Positions 53,615-63,800 of a stretch of 64,000 bases of DNA are shown here, in pieces. The number at the start of each line of letters is the position of its first letter. The first letter of the stretch is position 1. A program made the translations under genes and the position numbers. The notes beneath the pieces were generated by a model. That model was not told the origin of the DNA, made no database searches, and was given only the letters and a program-made list of their open reading frames with translations. Source of the stretch: Nonomuraea cypriaca (lineage in GTDB: Bacteria > Actinomycetota > Actinomycetes > Streptosporangiales > Streptosporangiaceae); the NCBI RefSeq assembly GCF_015645445.1, contig NZ_JADOGI010000035.1, forward strand, positions 1-64,000, given 5' to 3'.

Positions 53615-54424
53615 TCAGTGGGAGTGGTAGGCAGGGGGGCGCTTTTCGCGGAAGGCGCGGGCGCCTTCCGCGGCGTCCTGCGAGCCGATGACCGGCCAGC
53701 CGAGCTCGTCCGACACCTTCAGCGCCTCCGGCTCCGGCAGTCCCAGCGTGTCGCGGTACGCGCGCAGGATCGCCTGCACGGCCAGCGGCCCCGACGCCGC
53801 CACGTCCGCCGCCAGGTCGCGAGCCGCGCTGAGCGCCTGGCCGTCCGGCACCACCCGGTTGACCAGGCCCATCCCCAGGGCCTCCGCCGCCGTGACCGCG
53901 CGTCCGGTGAGCAGCAGGTCCATCGCGTGGCAGTACGGGATCTGGCGGGGCAGGCGGACCGCGCTGCCGCCCATGGGGAACAGCGCCCGCTTGGCCTCGA
54001 ACAGGCCGAGCGTGGCCGACTCCGCCACGATGCGCAGGTCGGTGCCCACCAGCAGTTCCGTGCCGCCCGCCACCGCGTAGCCCTCCACGGCGCTGATGAT
54101 CGGCTTGGTCGGCAGGTCCTCGCGCAGGAGGCCCTTCCAGTGGTAGTTCGGGATCTGCGCGGCCCTTTCCTGGACCTCCGGGTCGCTGGACGGCAGGCCC
54201 ATGGCCTTGAGGTCGGCGCCGGAGCAGAACGTGCCCGCCGCGCCCGTCAGGATCGCCACCCGGATCCCGGCCTCGGCCGACGCGTACGCCCACGCCGAGG
54301 CCAGGCCGACCAGCATGTCCGAGGAGAGCGCGTTGCGGGCCTCCGGGCGGTTCATGGTGACGATCAGGACATGGCCGTCGCGTTCGATCCGGCAGTGGGG
54401 AGTGCTGATCGTCAAGAGCTCCAC
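53615..54424 (-). CDS. Enoyl-CoA hydratase, EchA19-like
   Basis: 269 residues from the GTG at 54424 (GGAGG 5 nt upstream). Crotonase fold with oxyanion-hole segments GTFCSGADLKAM and VEGYAVAGGTELLVGTDLRIV. The stretch LFPMGGSAVRLPRQIPYCHAMDLLLTGR and DGQALSAARDLAADVAASGPLAVQAIL closely recall mycobacterial EchA19, which hydrates unsaturated steroid side-chain CoA esters. The same frame is open to 56068, but that part is an antisense shadow of fadD. Divergent from fadD with two operator-like sites between. Confidence 0.88.
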   Translation of the reverse strand: MELLTISTPHCRIERDGHVLIVTMNRPEARNALSSDMLVGLASAWAYASAEAGIRVAILTGAAGTFCSGADLKAMGLPSSDPEVQERAAQIPNYHWKGLLREDLPTKPIISAVEGYAVAGGTELLVGTDLRIVAESATLGLFEAKRALFPMGGSAVRLPRQIPYCHAMDLLLTGRAVTAAEALGMGLVNRVVPDGQALSAARDLAADVAASGPLAVQAILRAYRDTLGLPEPEALKVSDELGWPVIGSQDAAEGARAFREKRPPAYHSH

Positions 54425-54446
54425 GTACGCCTCCGAAGTCACGAAG

Positions 54447-54460
54447 ATCAAGCGCTTGCT
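54447..54460. promoter_or_regulatory. KstR2-type operator
   Basis: ATCAAGCGCTTGCT matches every fixed base of the mycobacterial KstR2 consensus ANCAAGNNCTTGNT. It is 23 nt upstream of the echA19-like start in the divergent promoter region. Confidence 0.55.
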
Positions 54461-54497
54461 ACCAACTTTGCCCCAGGATACGCTCCCCCCAACAAAC

Positions 54498-54511
54498 GAG
54501 AACAGGTTCCT
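54498..54511. promoter_or_regulatory. KstR-like site before fadD
   Basis: GAGAACAGGTTCCT contains the AAC-NN-GTT core of a KstR site but differs at both outer positions. It lies 27 nt before the fadD ATG. Confidence 0.4.
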
Positions 54512-54538
54512 ATTTGCCCGCTCGCCTGAGGAGTTCGG

Positions 54539-56083
54539 ATGGGGACGCTCGGTTTCTGGAGGCTCGCACAGGCGGATCCCGAGTGGGTCGCGGCGGTGGA
54601 TCCCGACGGTACGGAGCATCGCGCGGGCGACCTGCTGGCCAGGGCGAACCGTCTCGTTCATGGGCTGCGCGAGCTGGGTCTGCGGCCCGGCGACGGCTTC
54701 TGCGGGCTGGTCCCGAACGGCGCCGACGGCCTCGTCCTCTACCTGGCCGCCCTGCAGGCCGGCTGGTACTACACCCCGATCAACTGGCATCTCACCGGGC
54801 CCGAGATCGCGTACATCCTGTCCGACAGCGAGGCCAGGGCCTTCTTCGTCCACCCGAGACACGCGGCCGAGGGCGCCAGGGGCGCCGAGGTCATCGCCGC
54901 GGAGCGCCGGTTCGCCACAGCCGATACAGCGGGTTTCCGCCCGATCGGCGAGCTCACCGACGGCCGGCCGGACACTCTGCCGCAGGACCGTACGGCCGGC
55001 GCCACCATGCACTACACCTCGGGCACGACAGGCAGGCCCAAGGGTGTCCGGCGACCGCTGACCGGCCTCGACCCGGACGACGGGGCCGAGTCGATGGCGT
55101 TCCTGCCGAGCATGTTCGGCATCACCGCCGGGCGGCCCAACGCGCATCTGGTCACCTCGCCGAGCTACCACACGGCCGTCACCCAGTTCGGCGGCACGGC
55201 CCTGCACATGGGTCACACGCTGGTCTACATGGACCGGTGGGACGCCGAGGAGATGCTCCGGCTCTGCGAGCGCCACCGGATCACCAACTCGCACCTGGTC
55301 CCCACCCACTTCAAGCGCCTGCTGTCGCTCCCGGCGCGGACCCGCGAGAAGTACGACCTGTCCTCGCTGAGGTGGATGATCCACGCCGCGGCCCCCTGCC
55401 CGGTGCCGGTCAAGCAGGCCATGCTCGAATGGTGGGGCGACGTGGTCTACGAGTACTACGCGGCCACCGAGGGCGGCGGCACCCTGGCCACCCCCGAAGA
55501 CTGGAGGTCCCACCCGGGCACGGTCGGGCGGGCCTGGCCGATCAGCGAGCTGCTCGTCGTCGACGAGGCCGGCGAGCCGGTGCCGACCGACGCCTCCGGC
55601 ACGATCTACATGAAGATGATGGGCTCCGGCTTCGAGTACAAGGGCGACCCGGCCAAGACCGAGGCGAACCGGCTCAAGGACTTCTTCACCGTCGGCGACA
55701 TCGGCTACCTGGACGAGGACGGCTTCCTGTACCTCCGCGACCGCAAGGCCGACATGATCATCTCGGGCGGCGCGAACATCTACCCCGCCGAGATCGAGAA
55801 CGAGCTCGTGATCCATCCCAAGGTGGCCGACGTGGCCGTGTTCGGGATCCCGGACGAGGAGTGGGGCGAGCAGATCAAGGCCGTCGTCGAGCCCGCCGCA
55901 GGCATCGAGCCGGGACCGGAGCTGGCGGCGGAGCTGATCGCCTCGCTGGAGGGCCGGCTGGCCAGGATGAAGTGGCCGAGGAGCATCGACTTCATCGCCG
56001 AGATGCCCCGCGAGCCCAACGGCAAGCTGCTCAAACGCAAACTCCGCGACCCGTACTGGGAGGGACACGACCGTGCCATCTGA
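54539..56083 (+). CDS. Acyl-CoA synthetase (FadD family)
   Basis: 514 residues. P-loop MHYTSGTTGRPKGVRRP, YAATEGGG motif, hinge LRDRKADMIISGGANIYPAEIE and catalytic Lys in REPNGKLLKRK. GAGGAG stands 5 nt before the ATG. Close relative of the 15.3-kb synthetase. Opens a five-gene operon (FadD, DUF35, two thiolases, FadD19-like) that parallels mycobacterial steroid side-chain genes; substrate probably a steroid carboxylic acid. Confidence 0.9.
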   Translation: MGTLGFWRLAQADPEWVAAVDPDGTEHRAGDLLARANRLVHGLRELGLRPGDGFCGLVPNGADGLVLYLAALQAGWYYTPINWHLTGPEIAYILSDSEARAFFVHPRHAAEGARGAEVIAAERRFATADTAGFRPIGELTDGRPDTLPQDRTAGATMHYTSGTTGRPKGVRRPLTGLDPDDGAESMAFLPSMFGITAGRPNAHLVTSPSYHTAVTQFGGTALHMGHTLVYMDRWDAEEMLRLCERHRITNSHLVPTHFKRLLSLPARTREKYDLSSLRWMIHAAAPCPVPVKQAMLEWWGDVVYEYYAATEGGGTLATPEDWRSHPGTVGRAWPISELLVVDEAGEPVPTDASGTIYMKMMGSGFEYKGDPAKTEANRLKDFFTVGDIGYLDEDGFLYLRDRKADMIISGGANIYPAEIENELVIHPKVADVAVFGIPDEEWGEQIKAVVEPAAGIEPGPELAAELIASLEGRLARMKWPRSIDFIAEMPREPNGKLLKRKLRDPYWEGHDRAI

Positions 56084-56972
56084 TCCGCTGGTCGCCCGGC
56101 ACGTCCTGGAGTTCCCCGGTGGCTACACGCGTACGACCGGGCCGGTCATCGGCCGGTTCCTGAGCGAGTTGCGCGCGCGTCGCATCGTCGGGGTGCGTAC
56201 GAGGGAGGGCAGGGTCCTGGTGCCGCCCCTCGAGTACGACCCCGCCACCGGCGAACCGGTCACCGGCGAGTACGTCGAGGTCGGCCCGGCCGGCACGGTC
56301 ACCACGTGCGCCTGGGTCGAGGAGCCGCTCGACGGCCACCCGCTCGACCGCCCGTTCGCGTGGGCGCTGATCGACCTGGACGGTGCGGACACCGCGCTGG
56401 TGCACGCCGTGGACGCCGGGGACCCCAAGGCGCTGCGGGCGGGCACCCGGGTCTGGCCGGTCTGGCGCGACCGGCCCACCGGCAACATCACCGACATTTC
56501 GTATTTCGTTCCTGAGGTCACGAAGATCGTGTCGAACGTGCGCACCGAATACCGACTCCAGGCCGGTGGCGCGCTGCGCGTCTTCCTTGAGGGCGTCCGG
56601 CGCGGAGTCTTCCTCGGCGGCCGGTGCGCCGCCTGCGACAAGGTGTACGTGCCCTACCGCCTGTCCTGCCCCCAATGCGGGAACGCCATCCCGGAGACGA
56701 TCGAACTCCCCGACACAGGCACGATCACCACGTTCGCCATCAACAACCTGCCCGACCCACGGGCTCCGGAGGTGCCGTTCGTGTCGGCGTACATTCTGGT
56801 CGACGACGCCGACATCCCCATGATCGCGCTGATCGGCGACGTCCCCGCGCACGAGGTACGCCAGGGCATGCGCGTCAAGGCGGTCTGGGTCCCGGAGGGC
56901 GAGCGTACGGCGTCCATGGCGAACGTCCGCTGGTTCGCCCCCACCGGCGAGCCGGACAGGGAGCTGCCATGA
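56073..56972 (+). CDS. DUF35 OB-fold / zinc-ribbon protein
   Basis: 299 residues from the GTG at 56073, overlapping fadD by 11 bp. The N-terminal half (1-165) is a second OB-like part (GRFLSELRARRIVGVRTREGRVLVPP). The C-terminal half holds the rubredoxin-like zinc ribbon CAACDKVYVPYRLSCPQCG (about 186-205) and a DUF35 OB fold ending in MRVKAVWVPEGERTASM. DUF35 proteins bind and assist Ltp-type thiolases or aldolases, two of which follow. The order resembles Rv3521 next to ltp4/ltp3 of M. tuberculosis. Confidence 0.88.
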   Translation: MPSDPLVARHVLEFPGGYTRTTGPVIGRFLSELRARRIVGVRTREGRVLVPPLEYDPATGEPVTGEYVEVGPAGTVTTCAWVEEPLDGHPLDRPFAWALIDLDGADTALVHAVDAGDPKALRAGTRVWPVWRDRPTGNITDISYFVPEVTKIVSNVRTEYRLQAGGALRVFLEGVRRGVFLGGRCAACDKVYVPYRLSCPQCGNAIPETIELPDTGTITTFAINNLPDPRAPEVPFVSAYILVDDADIPMIALIGDVPAHEVRQGMRVKAVWVPEGERTASMANVRWFAPTGEPDRELP

Positions 56973-57988
56973 GAGAGATCGCGATCGTCGCGTTCGCCCA
57001 GACGCGGCACACCGGCCACGACACCGGGCTGACCGAGTCCGAGCTGATCCTGCCCGTGATCAACGAGGTCAAGGAGCGCACCGGGCTCGACCGGTTCGGC
57101 TTCACCTGTTCGGGGAGCTGCGACTACCTGGCGGGCGCGCCGTTCTCGTTCGTGTCGTCACTCGACGCGCTGGGGGCCTGGCCGCCCATCCAGGAGAGCC
57201 ACGTGGAGATGGACGGCGCCTGGGCCCTGTACGAGTCATGGGTACGCCTCCAGCACGGCGACATCGACTCGGCCCTGGTCTACGGCTTCGGCAAGTCGTC
57301 GACCGGCGACCTGAACACGATCATGACCCTCCAGCTCGACCCGTACTACCTGGCGCCGCTCGGGCTCGACCGGCTGTCCTACGCCGCCCTCCAGGCGAGC
57401 GCGCTCGACGCGGACCGGGACGAGCTCGACGAGATCGTCCGCCGCAGCCGCGCGGACGGCAGGAGCAACCCGTACGCGCTCGACCTGCCCGAACTGGACG
57501 ACGCGGACTTCGCGGTGCGCCCGCTGAAGCGGACAGACGTGCCGCCGGTCACGGACGGAGCCGCCGCGGTCGTGCTGGCGGCCGGCGATCTGGCGCGTGA
57601 GCTTTGCGGCAACCCCGCCTATATCAGGGGTATCGCACACCGCATAGAGCCCCACTACTTGGGTATGCGAAATTTGACCTTGTCGGCCTCCGCAGCCGAT
57701 GCCGCACGCGCCGCGGGGGTCGGCAAGGGTCCCGTCGAGGTGGCCGAGCTGCACGCACAGTTCCCGCACGAGGAGATCATCCTGCGGGCGGCGCTGGAGC
57801 TGGGCGGCGACACGACGATCAACCCGTCCGGTGGCCCGCTGGCCGCCAATCCCGTCATGGCCACGGGTCTCATCCGCATCGGCGAGGCGGCGCGCCGCAT
57901 CCTCGACGGCGACGCGAGCCGTACGGTCGCCCACGCCGCGAGCGGACCCTGCCTGCAGCACAATCTCGTCACCGTCATGGAGGCATGA
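56969..57988 (+). CDS. Lipid-transfer-type thiolase, Ltp4-like
   Basis: 339 residues, thiolase fold of the SCP-x/Ltp branch: MREIAIVAFAQTRH start, TCSGSCDYLAG in the nucleophile region, the HAQF loop (ELHAQFPHEEI) and a C-terminal GPCLQHN. Members cleave or remove side-chain carbons from steroid CoA esters, often as an aldolase with a DUF35 partner. Start overlaps the DUF35 stop (ATGA). Confidence 0.85.
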   Translation: MREIAIVAFAQTRHTGHDTGLTESELILPVINEVKERTGLDRFGFTCSGSCDYLAGAPFSFVSSLDALGAWPPIQESHVEMDGAWALYESWVRLQHGDIDSALVYGFGKSSTGDLNTIMTLQLDPYYLAPLGLDRLSYAALQASALDADRDELDEIVRRSRADGRSNPYALDLPELDDADFAVRPLKRTDVPPVTDGAAAVVLAAGDLARELCGNPAYIRGIAHRIEPHYLGMRNLTLSASAADAARAAGVGKGPVEVAELHAQFPHEEIILRAALELGGDTTINPSGGPLAANPVMATGLIRIGEAARRILDGDASRTVAHAASGPCLQHNLVTVMEA

Positions 57989-57989
57989 G

Positions 57990-59141
57990 ATGGCCATGAA
58001 CAGGTGCGCGGTCATCGGCGTCGGGCAGACCCGCTACAGGACCAGGCGGCCGGACGTGTCGATCGCCGGGCTGGTGCGGGAGGCGGCGCTGCGGGCGCTG
58101 GAAGACGCCGGGCTCGGATTCGAGGACATCGACGCCGTGGTGATCGGCAAGGCGCCGGACCTGTTCGAGGGCGTGATGATGCCCGAGTCGTACCTGGCCG
58201 ACGCGCTCGGCGCGGCCGGCAAGCCGATGACGCGGGTGCACACGGCGGGCAGCGTCGGCGGGTCCACGGCGCTGGTCGGCACGAGCCTCGTCCAGGCCGG
58301 CGTACACGAGCGGGTGCTGGTCGTGGCGTTCGAGAAGCAGTCGGAGAGCAACGCCACCTGGGCGCTGTCCACGCACCTGCCGTTCAGCGCGTCGCTGGTG
58401 GTGGGCGCCGGCGGCTACTTCGCCCCGCACATCCGCGAGTACATGCGCAGATCGGGCGCGCCCGGCCACATCGGCACGCTCGTGGCGGTCAAGGACCGGC
58501 TGAACGCGCTCAAGAACCCCTACGCGCACCTCAGGATCCCCGGCATCGACCAGAAGATGGTCGAGTCCACGCCGATGCTGTGGGAGCCGATCCGCTACCT
58601 GGAGACCTGCCCGTCCAGCGACGGCGCCTGCGCGCTGGTCCTGTCCTCGGAGTCCGCGGTCACCGGCACGCCGGCCTGGGTGCACGCGACGGCCATGCGC
58701 TCCGAGCCGATCTTCCGCGCCGGGCGCGACACGGTCTCGCCGCAGGCGGGCAAGGACTGCGCGGCCGACGTCTACCGCCAGGCCGGCATCGCCGACCCGC
58801 GACGGCAGATCGACGTGGCCGAGGTGTACGTGCCGTTCTCCTGGTACGAGCCGATGTGGCTGGAGAACCTGGGGTTCGCGGCCGAAGGGGAGGGATGGAA
58901 GCTCACCGAGTCCGGCGCCACGGCACTCGACGGTGACATCCCGTGGAACGCCTCCGGCGGGGTGCTGTCGAGCAACCCGATCGGGGCCTCCGGGTTGATC
59001 AGGTTCGCCGAGGCCGCGCTGCAGGTGCGCGGGATGGCGGGCGAACACCAGGTGGACGGCGCCCGTACGGCGCTCGGCCACGCCTACGGCGGGGGAGCCC
59101 AGTTCTTCGCGATGTGGATCGTAGGACGGGAGATGCCCTGA
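57990..59141 (+). CDS. Lipid-transfer-type thiolase, Ltp3-like
   Basis: 383 residues from the ATG at 57990 (GGAGG 6 nt upstream). Thiolase fold: RCAVIGVGQTRYRTRRPDVSIAGLVREAALRAL, GSVGGSTALVGTSLVQAG, VAEVYVPFSWYEPM and the ending WNASGGVLSSNPIGASGLIRFAEAALQV and HAYGGGAQFF. Two-gene thiolase pairs of this kind act on steroid side chains. Stop and next start share one base (TGATG), so translation is coupled to the FadD19-like gene. Confidence 0.87.
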   Translation: MAMNRCAVIGVGQTRYRTRRPDVSIAGLVREAALRALEDAGLGFEDIDAVVIGKAPDLFEGVMMPESYLADALGAAGKPMTRVHTAGSVGGSTALVGTSLVQAGVHERVLVVAFEKQSESNATWALSTHLPFSASLVVGAGGYFAPHIREYMRRSGAPGHIGTLVAVKDRLNALKNPYAHLRIPGIDQKMVESTPMLWEPIRYLETCPSSDGACALVLSSESAVTGTPAWVHATAMRSEPIFRAGRDTVSPQAGKDCAADVYRQAGIADPRRQIDVAEVYVPFSWYEPMWLENLGFAAEGEGWKLTESGATALDGDIPWNASGGVLSSNPIGASGLIRFAEAALQVRGMAGEHQVDGARTALGHAYGGGAQFFAMWIVGREMP

Positions 59142-60727
59142 TGGAATTCAACCACGCTGACCTCTTCGAGGGGCTCGCGGACGCGATCGGGGACAGAACG
59201 GCCGTGATCTGCGGTGACGACCGTCGCACGTTCGCTGAACTGGAGGCAGAGTCCAACCGGCTCGCCCACTACCTGATGGATCTCGGCGTCCAGCCGGGGC
59301 AGCACGTCGGCCTGCACCTCTACAACGGCATCGAGTACGTCGCCGGACTGCTGGCCGCGCTCAAGATCCGGGCCGTGCCGATCAACGTCAACTACCGGTA
59401 CGTCGAGGCCGAGCTGCTCTACCTCTACCGGGACTCCGACATCCGGGCGCTGGTCTACGACGTGGAGTTCGACGCCAGGGTGGCCGCGGTGGCCGACGAG
59501 GCGCCGCTGCTGGAGCACCTGATCTCGGTGGGCGGGCGGTCGTCGATCGGCTCGGCGGTGCCGTACGAGACGGCTCTGGAGCTGGGGAAGCCGGAACGGG
59601 GCTTCCCGCCGCGCTCCGGGCAGGACCTCTACATCATCTACACGGGCGGCACCACCGGTCTGCCGAAGGGCGCGATGTGGCACGTCGAGGACCTGTTCAT
59701 GGGCTTCGGCGGCGGCAACCCGTCCGGCGAGCCGCGCGCCACGCCCCAGGAGGTGATCGACGAGGCGGTCAAGGCGGCCCCGATGGTCATGATGGCGGCA
59801 CCGCCGCTGATGCACGGCGCCGCCCAGATGGCCACGTTCCTCGCCTGGTGGATGGGCGCGACGATCGTGTTCGTACGCAAGTTCGACGCCCATGAGGTGT
59901 GGCGGACGATCGAGCGCGAGAAGGTCTTCACCATCAACATCACCGGCGACGCGATGGCCAGGCCACTGGCCGAGGCCCTCAAGGACGGCGACTACGACGT
60001 CTCGTCGCTGTACGTGATCGGCTCCACCGGCGCGATCCTGAGCGGGGCCGTCCGCGACCGTCTCCAGGACCTGCTGCCGAACGTCATGATCCTGGACAAC
60101 TTCGGCTCCACCGAGTCCGGCTACACGGCCTCCGGCGTGGCCGGCTCCTCGCCGGAGAAAGGCCTGCGTTACCAGCCGAACTCCGTGGTCAAGCTGGCCG
60201 TGCTCGACGAGCGGCACCGGCCGGTCGAGCCCGGATCCGGGCAGCTCGGGACCGTGGCGCGGTCGGGGCGGGTGTCGTTCGGCTACTACAACGACCCGGA
60301 CAAGACGGCCCGCACGTTCGTCACCGACGAGGCGGGCACCCGGTGGCTGCTCACGGGCGACCTGGCGAGCGTCGATCCGGACGGGACCGTGAACGTGTTC
60401 GGGCGGGGGTCGCAGTGTGTCAACACGGGTGGGGAGAAGGTGTTCCCCGAGGAGGTCGAGGCGGTGCTCAAGGGGCATCCGTCGGTGTTCGACGCCGTGG
60501 TGACCGGGGTGCCGGACGAGCGGTGGGGGAACCGGGTGGCGGCCGTCATCGAGCCACGGCCCGGCGTCGAGGTCACGGCCGAGGAACTGGACGCGCACTG
60601 CCGGACGGTGTTGTCGGGCTACAAGGTGCCGAGGTCGTACGCGTTCGTGACGGAAATGGTCCGCTCACCGGCCGGCAAGGCCGACTACCGCTGGGCCCGC
60701 CGCACCGCCGAGGCCGCCGGCTCCTAA
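59141..60727 (+). CDS. Steroid-CoA ligase, FadD19-like
   Basis: 528 residues from the ATG at 59141. YIIYTGGTTGLPKGAMWHVED P-loop, FGSTESGYT, LGRGSQCVNTGGEKVFPEEVE hinge (as GRGSVSINSGGEKV in mycobacterial FadD19), and PAGKADYRWAR with the catalytic Lys. FadD19 activates C5 steroid side chains (25,26-carboxylates). With EchA19-like and Ltp genes in the same region, a role in cholesterol or phytosterol side-chain breakdown is well supported, though substrate is inferred. Confidence 0.9.
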   Translation: MEFNHADLFEGLADAIGDRTAVICGDDRRTFAELEAESNRLAHYLMDLGVQPGQHVGLHLYNGIEYVAGLLAALKIRAVPINVNYRYVEAELLYLYRDSDIRALVYDVEFDARVAAVADEAPLLEHLISVGGRSSIGSAVPYETALELGKPERGFPPRSGQDLYIIYTGGTTGLPKGAMWHVEDLFMGFGGGNPSGEPRATPQEVIDEAVKAAPMVMMAAPPLMHGAAQMATFLAWWMGATIVFVRKFDAHEVWRTIEREKVFTINITGDAMARPLAEALKDGDYDVSSLYVIGSTGAILSGAVRDRLQDLLPNVMILDNFGSTESGYTASGVAGSSPEKGLRYQPNSVVKLAVLDERHRPVEPGSGQLGTVARSGRVSFGYYNDPDKTARTFVTDEAGTRWLLTGDLASVDPDGTVNVFGRGSQCVNTGGEKVFPEEVEAVLKGHPSVFDAVVTGVPDERWGNRVAAVIEPRPGVEVTAEELDAHCRTVLSGYKVPRSYAFVTEMVRSPAGKADYRWARRTAEAAGS

Positions 60728-60774
60728 CCGCTCGGACGGCATCCTCAGCGGCATCCGGACCCCGCCGCGCTCAG

Positions 60775-60868
60775 CGGTTCGGGTCGGTGGTTTGGGCTCG
60801 TGCTCGGCTCAGCGGTTCGGGTCGGTGGTTGGGAGTCACGTTGTGCGCGGCGGTTCGGGTCGGTGTTG
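60775..60868. repeat. Tandem direct repeats with 38-bp period
   Basis: CGGTTCGGGTCGGTG starts at 60775, 60813 and 60851, exactly 38 bp apart. The repeats fill the gap between the convergent fadD19-like and TPR genes (60728-60871). No ORF of note. Confidence 0.75.
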
Positions 60869-60871
60869 GGG

Positions 60872-63800
60872 TCAGCGGGCTGTGAGGCGGCGTAGTTCGT
60901 CTTCGAGGGGTTTCGTCTCGTCGCCGGCGCCGGCCTTGCGCAGCAGCGCCAGCCGGCCGCGCAACACGTCGCGGAGCAGGTCGGCGAAGCCGTCGTCGGC
61001 CGAGTCCGCGACCAGGCCGCGCAGCAGGCCGGCCGAAACGCGCAGGGCGGCGTCGGCCGCGTCGTCCCTGCCCAGTTCCTGCTGACAGAAGCCGAGCCTG
61101 GCGTGCGCGACGGCCCTGGCCGGCACGTCACGCGTGACCTGCGTGCCACGATGGAACACGAGGCTCGCCTCCAGCGCCCGCCCCGACTCCATCAGCGCGT
61201 CGCCCAGCATGAGCATCCCCCGGCCCAGCAGCCCCGACAGCGCCGGATTGCCCGGCGCGTACCGTTCCAGCGCCGCGACCGCCTCCCGCAGCGGCCCCAC
61301 CGCGTCCTCGGCCAGCCCCCGCGTGCCGAGCGCGGCGGCCAGCGTCAGCCCGGCTCCTGCCCGGCTGATGTGCAGGGCCTCGGCGTTCATGCCCGTGGTC
61401 AGCAGGTCGTCGTACATCGCGATGGCCTCTCTCGCCCTGGCCTCCGCCTCCGCGCCGTCGCCCAGCCCCAGCAGGGTCCGCAGCTCCGAGCTCTGCGCCA
61501 GCGAGTCGGCCAGGATCGCCCGATACGTGAGATCGTCCGGCGACCTCCTGGCCAGCGGAATCAGCCGCTCCACGAGCGTGTCGGCCGCGGTGAGCTCGCC
61601 GAGCATCAGGTGACACCTGGCGAGCCGCTGTACGGCCAGCGCGTGCCTGACCGTGCCCGCCGGTTGCCCCGTGGCGGCGATCCTGGCGTACTCGGCCGCG
61701 TCCTCCGCCCGCCCACCGGCCAGCAGGTCGTCCGCGATCACTCCGGCGACCTCGGCGGCGGCCGCCGGCTGCGCCAGCCGGGTGTAGATCTCCAGCGCCT
61801 CCACGAGATGCGCCATCGCCTCCCGCTTCCTGCCGAAGGCCCGCAGCACCTGTCCTCGTACCTGGATCGCCTGCGCCCGCGCGTGGGGCAGCTCCTGGCC
61901 CCGCTCCCTGGCCCGCTCCAGCTCGGCCAGCGACCAGGTGACCGCCTCCAGCGCCGCCTGTGGTCGGTCGAGCACCGCCAGGCTGGAGCCGAGCCTGGCG
62001 TACGTGACGGCTGCGACGGCGGGGTCGTCCAGTTCGTCGCACAGATCGGCGGCCCTTTCACAGTGGGCCAGCGCCTCGACGGCACGCCCGCGTTCGAGCA
62101 GCTCGACCGCGTAGCGGCTCAGCGTCTCGGCCAGCACCCTGCCGCGCTCATCGACGGCGGGGCGGTCGCCGATCTGGGCGCCGAGCAGGATGACGGCCTG
62201 CTCCAGGACGACGAGATCAGTGGGGTCCAGCCTGCCGAGCGCGGCGAGCGCCAGCCCCAGCCGGTCGCGATACGTACCGGAAACGGTGACCAGCCCCCGA
62301 TAAACCTGCACAGCCAGCCCACCGGCCGCCACACCCACCCGTACCTCTGGCGTGCCCGCGTCACCTTTGCCCACGGTCGGTGCGCCCGCGTCACCCACCG
62401 ACACCTCTGGTGCGCCCGTGTCGCCTTCCCGCACGGTCGGTGTGCCCGCGGGACCTTCCCTCGGCCCGATCGTGTCGCCTGCCCGCGCGGCGGTGCTCGC
62501 GAATCTCGCCAGGTAGCGCCCGTACCTCTCATGTACCTCGGCGCCGGTGCTCAGCGGCACCGTACGTTCAAGCGCCTCGGTGAAGTCCGTGAGGGGCGGC
62601 AGCAGCGCGCCTGGCGGGTCGTCCAGGGCGGCGTCGAGCTCCTCGATGAGGGTGGTGAGCACGTCCGGCGCCGGCAGCGGGCGTAGCCGGAGCAGCCGCG
62701 CGTGCAGGGGGATCGCGGCGGCCGGGCCCTCCTCGCGCACACGCAGCCTGGCCAGCCGGGCCAGGGCCAGCACGTGTACGTTCACCAGGTCAGAATGGGC
62801 GGGGCCACGCTCGACCGGCAGTTCGGTGCCTTCGGTGAGCTTCGCCCGGGCCGCGTCGTCGTCGTGCAGCTCGGCCAGGCAGAGGCCGCTGAGCTCCAGG
62901 CAGGTGGCGGTGAGCAGCCGTCCGGGTTCGGGGGGTTCGTCCGGCATGATCTCCAGGGCGCGGGTGGCCGAGATGAGCGCGCCTTCCACGTTCTGCCTGG
63001 TGAAACGGATGCAGCCCTGGAGGAGCAGCGCTCCGGCGAGCGGCAAGGGAGTCTCGAGTCGCTCGGAGACGAGCGCGGCGTACAGCCCGACCAGACGGTC
63101 GGCGGCCGCCTCCGCCTCCGACGAGCAGGCGGCCCGGGACAACGCGACGGTGTTCAGGATGAGCAGCTCGGCGAGCTCCGCGCCGGACTCGCGGCTCGCT
63201 CCGGGCCGCGGCTCGTACGACTCGATGGCGGTGAGCAGGTGGGGCACCGCCTCCTTGTGACGGCCCAGGCCCATGAGCGTACGACCGAGCGCCGCCGCGA
63301 CCCGGCCGACGGCCACCGCGTGGGATCGATCGGATACGGCGTGCCGCTGGAGCAGCTCGGCGGCCTGCATCGCCAGCGCGAACCCGTCCTCCGCCCGGCC
63401 CGCATCCGCCCAGGCCCGCGCGAGCCCGGCCTGTGCGGAGACGTAGGCGTGAACGTCCGCCGCCCGCGGTTCGACGGCGCTCTCAACGGCCGCGCGGCAC
63501 TCTTCGAGCAACCGAGCGGCCCTGCTCACGGCCTGTTCCGGCGGGGTGGCGACCAGCGCCTGCATCCAGTGAGGAGTGGCGTCCAGCGCGTGCGTCCGGT
63601 GGGGGGTGGCGGGCCATGCCGGGGGCCTGGAGTGTGGCGACGCACGTACCTCGGCGCGATGGAGTAGGTAGCCGTCGTCCTCCTGGCTCAGAACGCCGTA
63701 CAGCTCGGCGGCGATCTCCAACTGCGCCAGGCCGTCGGCGGGCCGGTCCAGCCGGTCCAGGCACAGGCCGAGCAGGTGCCTGGCCCTGGCCTGCGTACTC

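Noticed and set aside
53615..56068. An 817-codon open frame on the minus strand
   Set aside because: Only its last 269 codons read as an enoyl-CoA hydratase with a good ribosome site; the rest is the antisense of the fadD gene, Arg/Gly/Asp-rich and without family motifs.
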